A stretch of DNA of 64,000 bases from Opitutia bacterium (GCA_947475065.1 CANJLB010000004.1:50757-114756), one strand, 5' to 3'. Numbered from the stretch's first letter, positions 16,992 to 26,182 are shown. Made by a program: numbers and translations. Notes: generated from the sequence alone by a model not told the origin.

Positions 16992-18338
16992 TCACTCCGG
17001 TTCGGCGGTGCCTTCGGTGACGTGGTCGCGGGCTTCGGGGACTTGCTTCAGAAATTCGCGCAGCGCAGCGCTCAGATGCTCGGCATAGCGGAAATGCGCA
17101 CCCATGCCGGTGCGCAGCTCGGCCTCATAGATAAACTTGTCGGCATGCGTGCTGTGCTCGAAGGGCGTCTGCGCGCCGAGCAGGAGCGAATAGACGTAGG
17201 CGGGGGAACCGCGCGCGAGGAGCTCGCGCGTGAGGTCGAGCTGGTCGGCGAGGAGCGCGGAGTGGCCGGCGGGGCGAATCTCGGGCGGCAGGTAGAAGCC
17301 GGCCTGGATAAACGGCGTGTGGCGGTAACCGGTGCGGTGGCGGTTGAGGTCGCGCAGCTCGGCGAGCGCCAGGTTGTTCCAAGCGAACGCCACCCGCATC
17401 CGGCACGTGGCCTGGCCCTGCTGGCCGTAGCGGTTGGTCCGGTGGCGGAGCGCCTCGGCGACAGGCTGCGTTTCGGGGAGAAACGGCGGCGTGGCGCGGT
17501 CCACATGCACCCACACTTCGTCGGCGAGCGGCGCGGCGGAGAGGCGCTCCCGGCCGAGCGCGAGCGATGCCGCGAGCTCCGCCGCAGCCTGCGCCTCGTA
17601 GGATTTTTCGGCGAAGCTGTGGCGCATGAGGCGCGGGGAGATTTTCAGCAGCTCGTCGCGGATGAGCCGGGCGGCGGCCCGCGCCTCGGGGTGCGGGAGC
17701 GAGTCGAGCTGTTTCACGGTCGTGGCCCACATGCGCGAGGTCTGCACAAGGCCCAGGTTGGTGCGCGTGGCGAGCGGAATGAAATAGCGGGCGCGGTCGA
17801 GCGCGTAATTTTTGCGAAGGCGGGCGACGACAGCGGGCTTGGCCGCAGGTGGAAGGCGGACCAGCGCGGGGTCGGCGAGGGCCAGCGCGTCGAGGCGCGC
17901 GTATTCGGCGTGGTAGGCGGCAAAGGCGCGGCCGAGCACGTCGCGCCAGCGCGGGGCGAGGTCGGCCGGGATGCCCAGTTCCTCGGCGGTGGGGACGTTG
18001 GCAGCGTCCATTGTGATGTAGCGGGTGCTGGATTCCTGCCCGTCGGCCATTGTGGCGATCTCGAAAATTTTGTAGGCGAGCCACATCGAGACATCATCAA
18101 GCGCAATCGCGAGGCCGCCGGTGAGCCCGCCGATCGAGGCGTGGCCGTAGTCCACGAAATTAAGGATGCGGTCAATGGAGGCGTCGGGGTTGGCGAGGTC
18201 CACCTTGGCGAGAATGGCGGCGATGCCCGAGTTGCTGCGCGAGTAGCGCGCGAGGACGGAGGCGAGCAGCTCGGGCGTGACGCGCGGGAGATCGGCGGCG
18301 CCGGGTGGTGGGACGAGGGCGAGGCCGGTGACTTTCAT
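16992..18338 (-). CDS. thyX: Large FAD-dependent thymidylate synthase family protein (two ThyX-like halves)
   Basis: 448 residues from the ATG at 18338, about twice the size of classical ThyX. The N-terminal half has FVDYGHASIGG and EIATMADGQESSTRYI; the ESSTRY part corresponds to the end of the ThyX motif RHRxxSxNxxSxRY. The C-terminal half has RDLNRHRTGYRHTP, matching the RHR end, and EHSTHADKFIYEAELRTG. Key residues are therefore divided between the halves, consistent with an internally duplicated, diverged ThyX. If active, it makes dTMP from dUMP using methylene-tetrahydrofolate, FAD and NADPH. No thyA is visible in the window. The upstream ATG at 18440 would add a non-conserved tail. Confidence 0.8.
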   Translation of the reverse strand: MKVTGLALVPPPGAADLPRVTPELLASVLARYSRSNSGIAAILAKVDLANPDASIDRILNFVDYGHASIGGLTGGLAIALDDVSMWLAYKIFEIATMADGQESSTRYITMDAANVPTAEELGIPADLAPRWRDVLGRAFAAYHAEYARLDALALADPALVRLPPAAKPAVVARLRKNYALDRARYFIPLATRTNLGLVQTSRMWATTVKQLDSLPHPEARAAARLIRDELLKISPRLMRHSFAEKSYEAQAAAELAASLALGRERLSAAPLADEVWVHVDRATPPFLPETQPVAEALRHRTNRYGQQGQATCRMRVAFAWNNLALAELRDLNRHRTGYRHTPFIQAGFYLPPEIRPAGHSALLADQLDLTRELLARGSPAYVYSLLLGAQTPFEHSTHADKFIYEAELRTGMGAHFRYAEHLSAALREFLKQVPEARDHVTEGTAEPE

Positions 18339-18448
18339 GCGTGGGCGAGGAAACGGAGCATAACCGCAAAGAGTCTCAAAAAATCGTAAAAATTGGAAGC
18401 GAGAAACGCGATGGGAGAGCACAAGGGCGAGTGTTTTCACCCTCTGTG

Positions 18449-18479
18449 TTCAGCCTTTCAGCCCTTCAGTCTTTCAGCC
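18449..18479 (+). promoter_or_regulatory. TTCAG-repeat pyrimidine-rich leader before the pseudouridine synthase
   Basis: Four consecutive TTCAG(C/T)CYT units lie 12-42 nt before the GTG start at 18491, in place of a Shine-Dalgarno sequence. In the mRNA sense the same units precede the starts of the nitroreductase (20634-20656, minus) and cimA (24174-24196, minus). Confidence 0.45.
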
Positions 18480-18490
18480 ATTATTGCCCC

Positions 18491-19063
18491 GTGCTCCTCG
18501 CCCTCAACAAACCCTATGGCGTGCTCTCGCAGTTCACTCCCGAGCCCGGCTCGCGCTGGCGCACGCTCGCGGAGTTCCGCCTGCCGGCGGATGTCTATCC
18601 GCTCGGCCGGCTCGATGCCGACTCGGAAGGGCTGCTGCTCCTCAGTGACGAGCCGGGGCTCAATGACCGCCTGCTCGACCCGCGCCACGCGCACGCCCGC
18701 GAATACTGGGTGCAGGTCGAGCGTGTGCCGGACGATGCCGCGCTCGCGCGGCTGATGAAGGTTGTGAAGCTTGGCACGCATCGCACCCTGCCCTGCCTAG
18801 TGCGGAGGCTGGAGCCGGCGCCGGAGCTGCCGCCGCGCAAACCGCCCATCCGATTCCGCAAAAACGTGCCCGACTGCTGGCTCGCGCTCGAGCTCACCGA
18901 GGGCAAGAACCGCCAGGTGCGCCGCATGACTGCGGCCATCGGCCATCCCACGCTGCGGCTCATGCGTATCCGCATCGGCGGGCTCACGCTGTCGTCCTTG
19001 GCGCTCGCGGTGGGCCAGTGGCGTGAGCTGATGGCGGCGGAGCGCGCGGCGGTGCTTGCCTGA
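18491..19063 (+). CDS. rluE: RsuA/RluB/E/F-family rRNA pseudouridine synthase, RluE-like
   Basis: 190 residues from the GTG at 18491, chosen because the protein then begins directly with LLALNKPYGVLSQF, the normal start of RluE-type enzymes without an S4 domain. The catalytic aspartate is D42 in GRLDADSEGLLLL. ELTEGKNRQVRRM and IGHPTLRLMRIRIGG complete the family pattern. It isomerises a specific uridine in large-subunit rRNA, probably the equivalent of U2457. The leader carries TTCAG repeats. It is divergent from thyX with about 150 nt between starts. Confidence 0.88.
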   Translation: MLLALNKPYGVLSQFTPEPGSRWRTLAEFRLPADVYPLGRLDADSEGLLLLSDEPGLNDRLLDPRHAHAREYWVQVERVPDDAALARLMKVVKLGTHRTLPCLVRRLEPAPELPPRKPPIRFRKNVPDCWLALELTEGKNRQVRRMTAAIGHPTLRLMRIRIGGLTLSSLALAVGQWRELMAAERAAVLA

Positions 19064-19142
19064 AACAGATTGCCTTGGGGAATATACCCTCCAGAATGGT
19101 CTCACGCTCCGCACAACCATTGTATGGATATTATTCTAATTT

Positions 19143-19805
19143 ATGATTATATCTGGATTTAAAATCGTCAAATTTTTTATGATGTTACTGGGGCTGATTA
19201 TTTTATTGGCCGTTGTTCAATCTTTTAAATATAAAGCAACCAAGCCGATAGAGATTACCGCAACCCACGCGACTGCTTCAAACGTGATTTATACGTCCGA
19301 TAAGCGTTCAATATATTCGAATGGGAATGCGGCATACACTTTGGCGGCGAATCAGATCGATGGGGACTTTATGGGACCTTATGTCTTCGGGGATAAAATT
19401 GTTTTCATCGAAAAGATGCGAAACTTGGTTCTTGTGTTTTCTGACGGCCGTTTATCAAAAAATATAACAGTAACTGATTTTTCGTCAATGAAATGGTTTC
19501 CACAGTACAATTCTATCTCCGCATTAATCAGAACTAAAAACGGTTTGCTTATTTATACATATCTTTCCGGGGAAGCATTTATTATGGATGATGAATTTAA
19601 GATACATAGACTTAAACAATTGGATGTGGACGTGATAGCGGATGGCCACCCGCATTTTGACGGATCGGATATGCCTATGAAAGGCGTTGTCGAGATTCCA
19701 TGCAGCGCCATCGATTTGGATGATCGATATATTACAATTGACCTCGATAATCTTAATATCGTTAGTAAAGGTGCAAAGAAACGGGAACGGCGGCAGCCGC
19801 CATAA
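19143..19805 (+). CDS. AT-rich orphan gene encoding an anchored or secreted protein
   Basis: 220 residues. Base composition is clearly AT-rich (many ATT, AAA, TTT and TAT codons), unlike every neighbour. Residues 5-27 are a hydrophobic segment (FKIVKFFMMLLGLIILLAVV), giving a signal anchor. The rest looks like beta-propeller-type short strands with repeated YTSDKRSIYSNGNAA, VFGDKIVFIEKMRNLVLVFSDG and SISALIRTKNGLLIYTYL units. It is probably extracytoplasmic. The family is not recognised. It is likely a recent horizontal acquisition; no transposase, integrase or flanking repeat was found. Confidence 0.7.
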   Translation: MIISGFKIVKFFMMLLGLIILLAVVQSFKYKATKPIEITATHATASNVIYTSDKRSIYSNGNAAYTLAANQIDGDFMGPYVFGDKIVFIEKMRNLVLVFSDGRLSKNITVTDFSSMKWFPQYNSISALIRTKNGLLIYTYLSGEAFIMDDEFKIHRLKQLDVDVIADGHPHFDGSDMPMKGVVEIPCSAIDLDDRYITIDLDNLNIVSKGAKKRERRQPP

Positions 19806-19968
19806 AAATAAACCTCCAAGCCAAAACAGATGAACCTACGGGACTACCATAGAGGTTCTCTTGATTTGGTGTTACCGGCCGAATTGACGCCGGTGATTTG
19901 GCCAGAATGAGGTCGTAGGATTTTTGGGCAGATTACCACGCTGGCGTCGGCGAAGCTGGCACGGCGTC

Positions 19969-20619
19969 TCAGATACGCTTGATCAGCTCGGCGGCGGGGT
20001 GGCGCACCTTGGGGGCGGAGGCGTATTTGTCATCGTCGGCACGGTAGCCGGCGGCACAAGCGCAGAGGACGGCATAGGGCGTGCCGACGAGCCCGAGGAT
20101 TTCCCCGAATTTCGAGGGCTCGATGCCCTCCATCGGGCAGGTATCCACGCCCAGCAACGCAGCCGCCGCCATGAACTGGCCGAGCGCGATGTACACCTGC
20201 CGCGACTGCCAGGTGTCGAGCGTGCCGCCGGCTTTCGCGCCGGCAAGGCTTTGCAGCATGAAGTTCTTGTATCCGTCGAGCGCCGCCAGGGAGCCGCCGC
20301 GCATGGCGACCGTGCGGGTGATGAGCCGGTTCACGTCATCCGCCCCGACGTCCTGCTGGAAGGCAAAGACGACGAGATGCGAGCAGTCGGCGGCCTGCGT
20401 CTGTCCCCAGGAAGCCGCCGCAAGCCGCTGTTTGACGGCCGGGTCGGTCACCACCACAAATTTCCACGGCTGGAGGCCATAGGAGGACGGCGCCAAGATG
20501 AGGGCCTGCTCCAGCGCGTCCCAGGTAGTAGCGGGGATTTTTTTCGCCGGGTCGAATTTTTTAGTGGCGTAACGCCAGTTGAGGGCAGCGAGAAGCTGGG
20601 AGTCGGGAATCGGTGTCAT
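19969..20619 (-). CDS. Nitroreductase-family NAD(P)H oxidoreductase
   Basis: 216 residues, FMN-dependent NfsB-like. Visible are LNWRYATKKFDPAKKI (FMN phosphate contact), LAPSSYGLQPWKFVVV, the SLAALDGYKNFMLQSL dimer helix, QVYIALGQFMAAAALLGVDTCPMEG and the GLVGTPYAVLCACAAGYRADDD end. Such enzymes reduce nitro compounds, quinones or flavins; the substrate is not predictable. The ATG at 20619 is preceded in the mRNA by TTCAG repeats and no Shine-Dalgarno sequence. An ADH gene ends 119 nt upstream on the same strand. Confidence 0.88.
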   Translation of the reverse strand: MTPIPDSQLLAALNWRYATKKFDPAKKIPATTWDALEQALILAPSSYGLQPWKFVVVTDPAVKQRLAAASWGQTQAADCSHLVVFAFQQDVGADDVNRLITRTVAMRGGSLAALDGYKNFMLQSLAGAKAGGTLDTWQSRQVYIALGQFMAAAALLGVDTCPMEGIEPSKFGEILGLVGTPYAVLCACAAGYRADDDKYASAPKVRHPAAELIKRI

Positions 20620-20738
20620 GGTGGATGAGGAAAGGCTGAATGACTGAAGGGCTGAATCGAACCACAGGAAAAGACCCTTGTCCCACCCCTTTTAGCCCGA
20701 TGCCCAAAGGCCGGACACGGATTCCACCGGCTTGGGCG

Positions 20739-21779
20739 TCACGGCGTGAGGATCACCTTCATGTATTTCGCGCCGTCGGGGGCGCTGAGCTTGTCGAACC
20801 ATGCCGGGCCCTCGTCGAGCGACGCCACCGCGCTGATCATCGGATCCACCCGGACCTCGCCACGCGCGATGAGATCGAGGCAGAGCGGGTATTCGCCGGC
20901 GGAGCCACAGGTGCCGTGCAGGGTGAGCTCCTTGGTGACGATGGCCTGGAGGGGAAAATCGGCGGTCTTCGGCGCAAGGTTGCCGACGAGCACGGCATGG
21001 CCGCCGCGCCGGAGCGTGGCGATGGCCAAGTTGAGTGTGGGGCCGATGCCGACGACCTCCAGCGCCACATCCGCGCCGTTGCCTGCGGTGAGCTTGGCGA
21101 CCTCGGCTGGCACGTCGCAGGCATCGGACTTGAGCACGTGCGTCGCACCGAGCGTGCGGGCGAGGGCCAGCCGGTTTTCGGCGAGGTCCACGGCGATGAT
21201 CTGCCTCGCGCCGGCCCAGCGGAGGACCTGGATGACAAACAGGCCGATCATGCCCGCGCCGATCACCACGGCGGTGTCGGTGGGGGAAATTTTCACGCGC
21301 TGCACGGCGTGGACAGCGATGGAAACGGGCTCGACCATCGCGGCATGGGTGAAGGAAAGCTGGTCGGGCAGCGCGTAGAGGATACGGCCGGGCAGCGCGA
21401 GTTTCTCCGCAAACGCCCCGTGCTGGCGGTATTCCGCGGGCGCCACGCCCACGACCCGGCGGTTCTCGCACAGGTTGACCTGGCCGGAACGGCACGGTCC
21501 GCACTGGCCGCACGAGATGGTGGAATCGAAGGTCACGCGGTCGCCAGCCTTCCAGCGGCCCGCGCGCGGGCCGACGGCGAGGATCTCGCCCGAAGCCTCG
21601 TGGCCCATAATGAGCGGCGGCCGGCGGCGGCCGGTCGAACCGTCCCAGCCATGGATGTCGCTGCCGCAGATGCCGCAGGCGCGGACGCGCAGGAGCACCT
21701 CGTCGTCGCCCGGCACGGGATCGGTGAAACTGGGGTTGAGCTCGAGGCGGGACGGGGCGGTGAGGACCAAGGCTTTCAT
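20739..21779 (-). CDS. Zinc-dependent alcohol (sorbitol/threonine-type) dehydrogenase
   Basis: 346 residues, MDR superfamily. Catalytic zinc ligands lie in ACGICGSDIHGW (Cys) and GHEASGE (His-Glu). The structural zinc site is CGQCGPCRSGQVNLCEN with four cysteines. The Rossmann motif is VVIGAGMIGLFVIQ, followed by VDLAENRL, where the acidic residue favours NAD(H). Overall layout matches sorbitol/galactitol/threonine dehydrogenases that oxidise polyol C2 hydroxyls. No sugar transporter is nearby, so the substrate is open. Confidence 0.9.
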   Translation of the reverse strand: MKALVLTAPSRLELNPSFTDPVPGDDEVLLRVRACGICGSDIHGWDGSTGRRRPPLIMGHEASGEILAVGPRAGRWKAGDRVTFDSTISCGQCGPCRSGQVNLCENRRVVGVAPAEYRQHGAFAEKLALPGRILYALPDQLSFTHAAMVEPVSIAVHAVQRVKISPTDTAVVIGAGMIGLFVIQVLRWAGARQIIAVDLAENRLALARTLGATHVLKSDACDVPAEVAKLTAGNGADVALEVVGIGPTLNLAIATLRRGGHAVLVGNLAPKTADFPLQAIVTKELTLHGTCGSAGEYPLCLDLIARGEVRVDPMISAVASLDEGPAWFDKLSAPDGAKYMKVILTP

Positions 21780-21888
21780 AGGATAGTGATAAAATTAGGC
21801 AAAGATAAAGGCTTGATGTGTGAACGACCGCACGGCCGCTCGCACGCAAAAAATCGCGCACGGGGCGGCCAATCTTTCGTGATCAATC

Positions 21889-22229
21889 TCAGCCGAAGCC
21901 GTGTGCCCGGGATGCGGCACCGCTGCACGCTTCGGCGGAGCCTGGCCGGACCTTGTGCAGTCTGGCCAGCATGCGCAAATCATCCAGCCGGCCTTGCGCG
22001 AACGCAAATTTCTTTGCCGCCGACCAGCGTTTGATCTGCGCTCCCGCCGGACGGCGGCAGCCTCCGTTTCGTGCGGCTCCCGGAAAATCACCCGAACGGG
22101 CGGATGCTTTCGCGTGAATGCGGCCACGTCCCCGGCCAGATGATGGCCGAACCGCGCGTCCACGTTGGCCGTCATGCCGACATAGGGCCGCCCGCCGGCA
22201 CATTCGAGGATGTAAACGAACCAAGGCAT
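21889..22229 (-). pseudogene. GIY-YIG nuclease-domain (UPF0213-like) gene broken by a single-base frameshift
   Basis: From the ATG at 22229 the frame reads MPWFVYILECAGGRPYVGMT, a GIY-YIG domain of the UPF0213 type, with the catalytic arginine near NVDARFGHH. After VRRER at about 22041 the continuing family sequence (IKRWSAAKKFAFAQG, then LDDLRMLARLHKVRPGS) is found in another frame that ends at 21889. One base is missing near 22038-22043. Either the gene is decayed or the base was lost in sequencing or assembly. The 341-nt span is not a multiple of three, as expected. Confidence 0.82.
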
Positions 22230-22370
22230 AGCGCGCCACACTGGACGGATCCGGCCCCTCGACAAGCTCGGGGCACCATTCGACTCGCGCCACGGCCCCG
22301 CTGCCATTTGCCCAATTCGCCCGCCCAAGAGGACGGCCCGCCATGAGCGAGCGCCCCGGCGCGGGTCGAA

Positions 22371-22456
<86 letters not shown>

Positions 22457-22574
22457 GTTTTGCGGAAGAACCAAAATCACGGGAGCACGCGGCGAGTTCA
22501 AGGATTTTTCTCAGGCCTTGCGCAGGGGGGGGGGCACAAGGGGCCGGCCGGCGGACCCACCCCTCCGGCCCGCT

Positions 22575-24140
22575 TCACCCTTGTGACAGCATGAACTCCA
22601 CCGAGTCGCGCAACGCCTCCCAGCTCGCGTCAATGATGTTGTCGCTCACCCCTACCGTCCCCCAGACGGATTTGCCATCGCCGCTCTCGATGAGCACACG
22701 CGTGCGCGCGCCGGTGCCGGCGGCGCTCTCGAGGATGCGAACCTTGTAGTCGCGCAGCGCCATCACACGGAGCTGCGGGTAAGTTTTCTCCAACGCCAGG
22801 CGCAGGGCCTTGTCGAGCGCGCCAACGGGGCCGGGGTCCTCCGCCACCGTGTTAAAGGTCGTGCCGTTCACCTTGAGCTTCACGGTCGCCTCGGCGACGA
22901 GGTCCGCACCGCGCCGCTCAACGATCACTCGGTAGCCCTCGACCTCGAAAAACGCCCGCCGCTGCCCGAGGCATCGGGCAATGAGCAGACGCAACGAGGC
23001 GTCCGCCGCCTCAAATTCGTAGCCACGGAACTCCAGCGCCTTTAGCTCTTCGATGAGATTTTTCAGCGCGGGATTTTTTTCGTCGAGTTCAAAGCCGAGC
23101 TGGCGCGCCTTCATCACGACGCTGCTGCGGCCGGCCATGTCGGAGACCAGCACCCGCGTGCGGTTGCCGACCAGGGCCGGGTCGATGTGCTCGTAGCTGC
23201 GGGCCGCCTTGGAGGCGGCGTTGGCGTGCTGCCCGCCCTTGTGTGCGAAGGCGGACGCACCGACGTAGGGCGCCTTCGGGTCCGGCCGCAAGTTGGCGAG
23301 CTCGTCGAAAAACAGCGACAGCTCGCGGAGCTGCGCGAGGTGAGGCGCGCAGCGGGCCGCGCGGCCCATCTTGAGGACGAGCGCGGGCAGGATCGTTGTG
23401 AGGTTGGCGTTGCCCACCCGCTCGCCGTAGCCGTTCATCGTGCCCTGCACGAGCGTCGCGCCGGCGGTGACGCCCGCCAGGGTGAGCGCGACCCCCAAGC
23501 CGCCGTCGTTGTGGCAGTGGACACCCACCTTGTCTGCGCCGAACTCGCGCACGACATGGGCCACGATATCCTTGAACTCATCCACCAGCGTGCCGCCGTT
23601 GGTGTCGCACAGCGTGAGGTTGGCCGCACCGCCCTTGGTCGCGGCGGCGAGGGTGTGGAGCGCGTAAGCGGGGTCCGCCTTGTAGCCGTCGAAAAAATGC
23701 TCCGCGTCATAGATGACTTCGCGGCCATGTGCGGCGAGAAAGCGCGCCGAGTCCTCGATCATGGCGAGGTTCTCCTCGAGCGTGGTGCGGAGAACCTCCG
23801 TCACCTGCAAGCCCCACGTCTTGCCGACGATGGTGAGCACAGGCATCCCGCTGTCGAGGAGCGTGCGAAGCTGCGCATCGGCGTCAGCCTTCACGCCCGC
23901 GCGGCGCGTCGCCCCAAAGGCGGCGAGTTTCGCGTGCTTCAGCCGCAGATTTTTTGCCTCCTGAAAAAACGTGATGTCGCGCGGATTGGAGCCGGGGAAG
24001 CCGCCTTCGATGTAGTCCGCGCCGAACGCGTCGAGCTTTTCGGCGATGCGGAGTTTGTCGGCGACGGAAAAGCTGATGCCTTCCCCCTGCGTGCCGTCGC
24101 GGAGGGTGGTATCATAGATTTTTACAGGAGCGGATTTCAT
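22575..24140 (-). CDS. cimA: Citramalate synthase (LeuA/HCS family)
   Basis: 521 residues from the ATG at 24140. TIM-barrel motifs DTTLRDGTQGEGISFS (catalytic Arg-Asp), YIEGGFPGSNPRD, VHCHNDGGLGVAL (metal His pair) and GTMNGYGERVGNANL are present. Length, the ADYIEGGFPG variant and a C-terminal LeuA-dimer regulatory domain (about 390-521, VNGTTFNTVAEDPGPVGALD) place it with citramalate synthases that condense pyruvate and acetyl-CoA for isoleucine synthesis, and not with isopropylmalate synthase. The C-terminal domain should be the isoleucine allosteric site. The leader has TTCAG repeats. Confidence 0.88.
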   Translation of the reverse strand: MKSAPVKIYDTTLRDGTQGEGISFSVADKLRIAEKLDAFGADYIEGGFPGSNPRDITFFQEAKNLRLKHAKLAAFGATRRAGVKADADAQLRTLLDSGMPVLTIVGKTWGLQVTEVLRTTLEENLAMIEDSARFLAAHGREVIYDAEHFFDGYKADPAYALHTLAAATKGGAANLTLCDTNGGTLVDEFKDIVAHVVREFGADKVGVHCHNDGGLGVALTLAGVTAGATLVQGTMNGYGERVGNANLTTILPALVLKMGRAARCAPHLAQLRELSLFFDELANLRPDPKAPYVGASAFAHKGGQHANAASKAARSYEHIDPALVGNRTRVLVSDMAGRSSVVMKARQLGFELDEKNPALKNLIEELKALEFRGYEFEAADASLRLLIARCLGQRRAFFEVEGYRVIVERRGADLVAEATVKLKVNGTTFNTVAEDPGPVGALDKALRLALEKTYPQLRVMALRDYKVRILESAAGTGARTRVLIESGDGKSVWGTVGVSDNIIDASWEALRDSVEFMLSQG

Positions 24141-24234
24141 GGGGGAGAAGGGCTGGAGTCGGCTGGTCTTGAGGTTGAAAAGATGAAGGACTGAAGATCG
24201 GGAGGTCAAAAGCGGGGAGGCCGGAATGAAAAAA

Positions 24235-24256
24235 ACCCGGGCTGTTCGGCCCGGGT
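24235..24256 (-). terminator. Intrinsic terminator of the LysR gene
   Basis: A perfect 8-bp stem with arms ACCCGGGC (24235-24242) and GCCCGGGT (24249-24256) and a 6-nt loop. On the minus strand it is followed by a run of T (complement of the A-run 24229-24234). It lies 169 nt beyond the LysR stop and just before the cimA leader, insulating the two genes. Confidence 0.8.
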
Positions 24257-24424
24257 CTGGAAAACTTGGCGTCGCTTGTCGTGCGCTTACGCCGCGTCAT
24301 CCTGCCCGGGCTGGCGGGCAATGATGTTAATCGCGGCAACAATGGGCGAGTCATTCACGTGACCGGCAGGCTGGACGGATCCTCGGCCATTGTCGAGGAC
24401 GTTTTTCGACGCAAACCGGCACCC

Positions 24425-25348
24425 CTAGGCCACCTGCTCGTGCAGATTGAGCGTCTCCGCCACGCTTTCGCACAGCCCCGCAAACGTCTCCTCCGCCAGC
24501 GCCAGCCGCCGGCCCTTGAGGTGCGCCACGCCCCACACACGCCGCAGCCGGCGCGCCCCCAGCGGAAGCGACACCAGTGAGCGCTCCGCAAGTTCCTTCT
24601 GTGCGATCCACGGCGCCAGCACCCCCACCCCAACCCCCAGTTTCACCAACTCCTTGATCGCCTCCATGCTTCCCAGCTCGATCGGATTTTTCAACGTGAT
24701 CTCGTCGCGCGCGAAATAGTCCGCCACCATGCGGAACGTATAGCTAGCCTTGTTGTAGAGGATCAGCGTGGCTTCGGCGATCTCCGACCGAGCCACCCGG
24801 CCGGCCACCGCCCACGGGTGCAGCGGTGACACGATCATGCGCAGTTCGTCCTCAAACACCCGGCGAAACACAATCTCCTCGTGCCGCGCCGGCTCGAGCA
24901 TCACCGCCAGGTCAATCTGGTTGTCCCGCAGCAATTCGACCATCCGCGGCCCGTCTCCCGGTTCAATGCGGATGACGCACTGAGGAAAGCTCTGCTTGAA
25001 CTCGCGCAACACCGTCGGCAACAGATATTGGCACGCCGTCGGGCTCGCGCCCAACCGCAACCGGCTGTGCCCCCAGTTTTCCAATTTTTCGAGGCCCGCG
25101 CGCGCCGCCTCCATCTCGCGCAGGATGCGGTCCACATGCACCAGCAGCTGCTCCCCCGCCTGCGTGAGGCAGACTTTTTTGCCAAAGCGATCAAACAGGC
25201 GCGCGCTCAGCTCACGCTCCAGCCCCTTGATCGTGTGGCTAACGGCCGACTGGGTGAGCGATATTTCCTTCGCCGTGAGCGTGAAGCTCCCCCGCCGGGC
25301 AAGCGTGGCGAAAGCAAGGAGCTGGCGGCTGTCGAGAATGCGTTTCAT
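24425..25348 (-). CDS. LysR-family transcriptional regulator (CysB/CbbR-like)
   Basis: 307 residues from the ATG at 25348; an upstream open frame adds 91 unconserved residues and is rejected. The N-terminal winged helix-turn-helix is FATLARRGSFTLTAKEISLTQSAVSHTIKGLERELSA in the usual place (about 10-50), followed by the linker helix and a periplasmic-binding-type effector domain (from about 90, LRLGASPTACQYLLP). The effector is unknown. It is upstream of cimA on the same strand but separated by its own terminator, so regulation of cimA is only a possibility. Confidence 0.9.
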   Translation of the reverse strand: MKRILDSRQLLAFATLARRGSFTLTAKEISLTQSAVSHTIKGLERELSARLFDRFGKKVCLTQAGEQLLVHVDRILREMEAARAGLEKLENWGHSRLRLGASPTACQYLLPTVLREFKQSFPQCVIRIEPGDGPRMVELLRDNQIDLAVMLEPARHEEIVFRRVFEDELRMIVSPLHPWAVAGRVARSEIAEATLILYNKASYTFRMVADYFARDEITLKNPIELGSMEAIKELVKLGVGVGVLAPWIAQKELAERSLVSLPLGARRLRRVWGVAHLKGRRLALAEETFAGLCESVAETLNLHEQVA

Positions 25349-26182
25349 CGCGGATGAAGCTGGCTCATGGTGAATATGAAAGCTCAGAAAAGCATTTCTC
25401 GCGCCAGCCGCCGGCAAAGGCATGGCAGCGGCTTGATCACCGGCTGCATTCAACGCGTGTCCATGCTGCCGTTGGAGCGATTGCCCGCTCATGGGGAGGG
25501 AGAGAAAAGCAGATGGATTTATTTTCTCCTTGGGGCAGGCCGACGGTTTCGGGGCAGGACTTCTTTCAGAACGCATGCCCAGCGCGTGAGCGCCGGATGA
25601 GGAGCCTTCTGGCGAACACAACTATTCAAAACAGTTCGAGCCAAATGCTGAAGAAATCGGGGATACCGCGAAGCGGCAGAACCGATCACAGACCCTTGCT
25701 AATAAGGAACTCTGGGAATGCATACTCCCTCCCTATGTAGAGAGGTGCGGGGAGGGGCTAAACCGATGGATTTTCATCGAAGAAAGTTCGAGCAGTCCCT
25801 AAAGATACCACGGGGGGCGGGAGGGAGGGATATTTTTACCCGTTTTCACCGCGACGGAACGAACTACCCCACCCCGGCCAAAGCTGCATGGCGCGAGCGC
25901 GCTTTCCGCTCCGATCTTTTTCAACAAGCCGTCCAACGCCTCTCCAGCACTATTGATCGCCCAATCCGGGATGAAGGCCACCTCGCTCGCGCCTTCGCCT
26001 GATTATCCCCACTGTCATCGTGCCCGCCGCGCTCAGTAAGCCTCACGGCGGCGCGCGACCGACACACGGCACGCGCCTGTTGACAGGCAGATTTTTTTCC
26101 CGGGGCCGGATGATGCGGCCACACCCTGTTTTGAGCCGCCTTCCGGCTTGGCAACCGGAGACGGCGCGGCCAGCCTGCGATC
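25349..26182. other. 834-nt gap without a convincing gene
   Basis: No reading frame resembles a known protein. Part of it (about 25500-25870) is less GC-rich than the surroundings. A small minus-strand frame at 25799-25981 starting GTG (AFIPDWAINSAGEALDGLLK) could encode a 60-residue amphipathic peptide but has no supporting leader. A hairpin with a T-run at 26075-26098 is described separately. The part next to 25348 must hold the LysR promoter, and the last bases the coaE promoter. Confidence 0.4.
26075..26098 (+). terminator. Orphan hairpin plus T7 run upstream of coaE
   Basis: Stem GCCTG (26075-26079) and CAGGC (26084-26088), loop TTGA, then AGA and seven T (26092-26098). It has intrinsic-terminator form on the plus strand, but no plus-strand gene precedes it; it could end a small RNA or attenuate coaE expression. 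The stem is short. Confidence 0.45.

Noticed and set aside
24287..24427. In-frame extension after the LysR TAG stop, ending in AAINIIARQPGQDDAA
   Set aside because: LysR is already of normal length (307 residues); a frame continuing for about 45 codons past the stop can arise by chance, so readthrough is not claimed.
25799..25981. Possible 60-residue small protein on the minus strand (GTG start)
   Set aside because: Amphipathic N-terminus but no convincing leader, family or codon bias; left in the description of the gap only.
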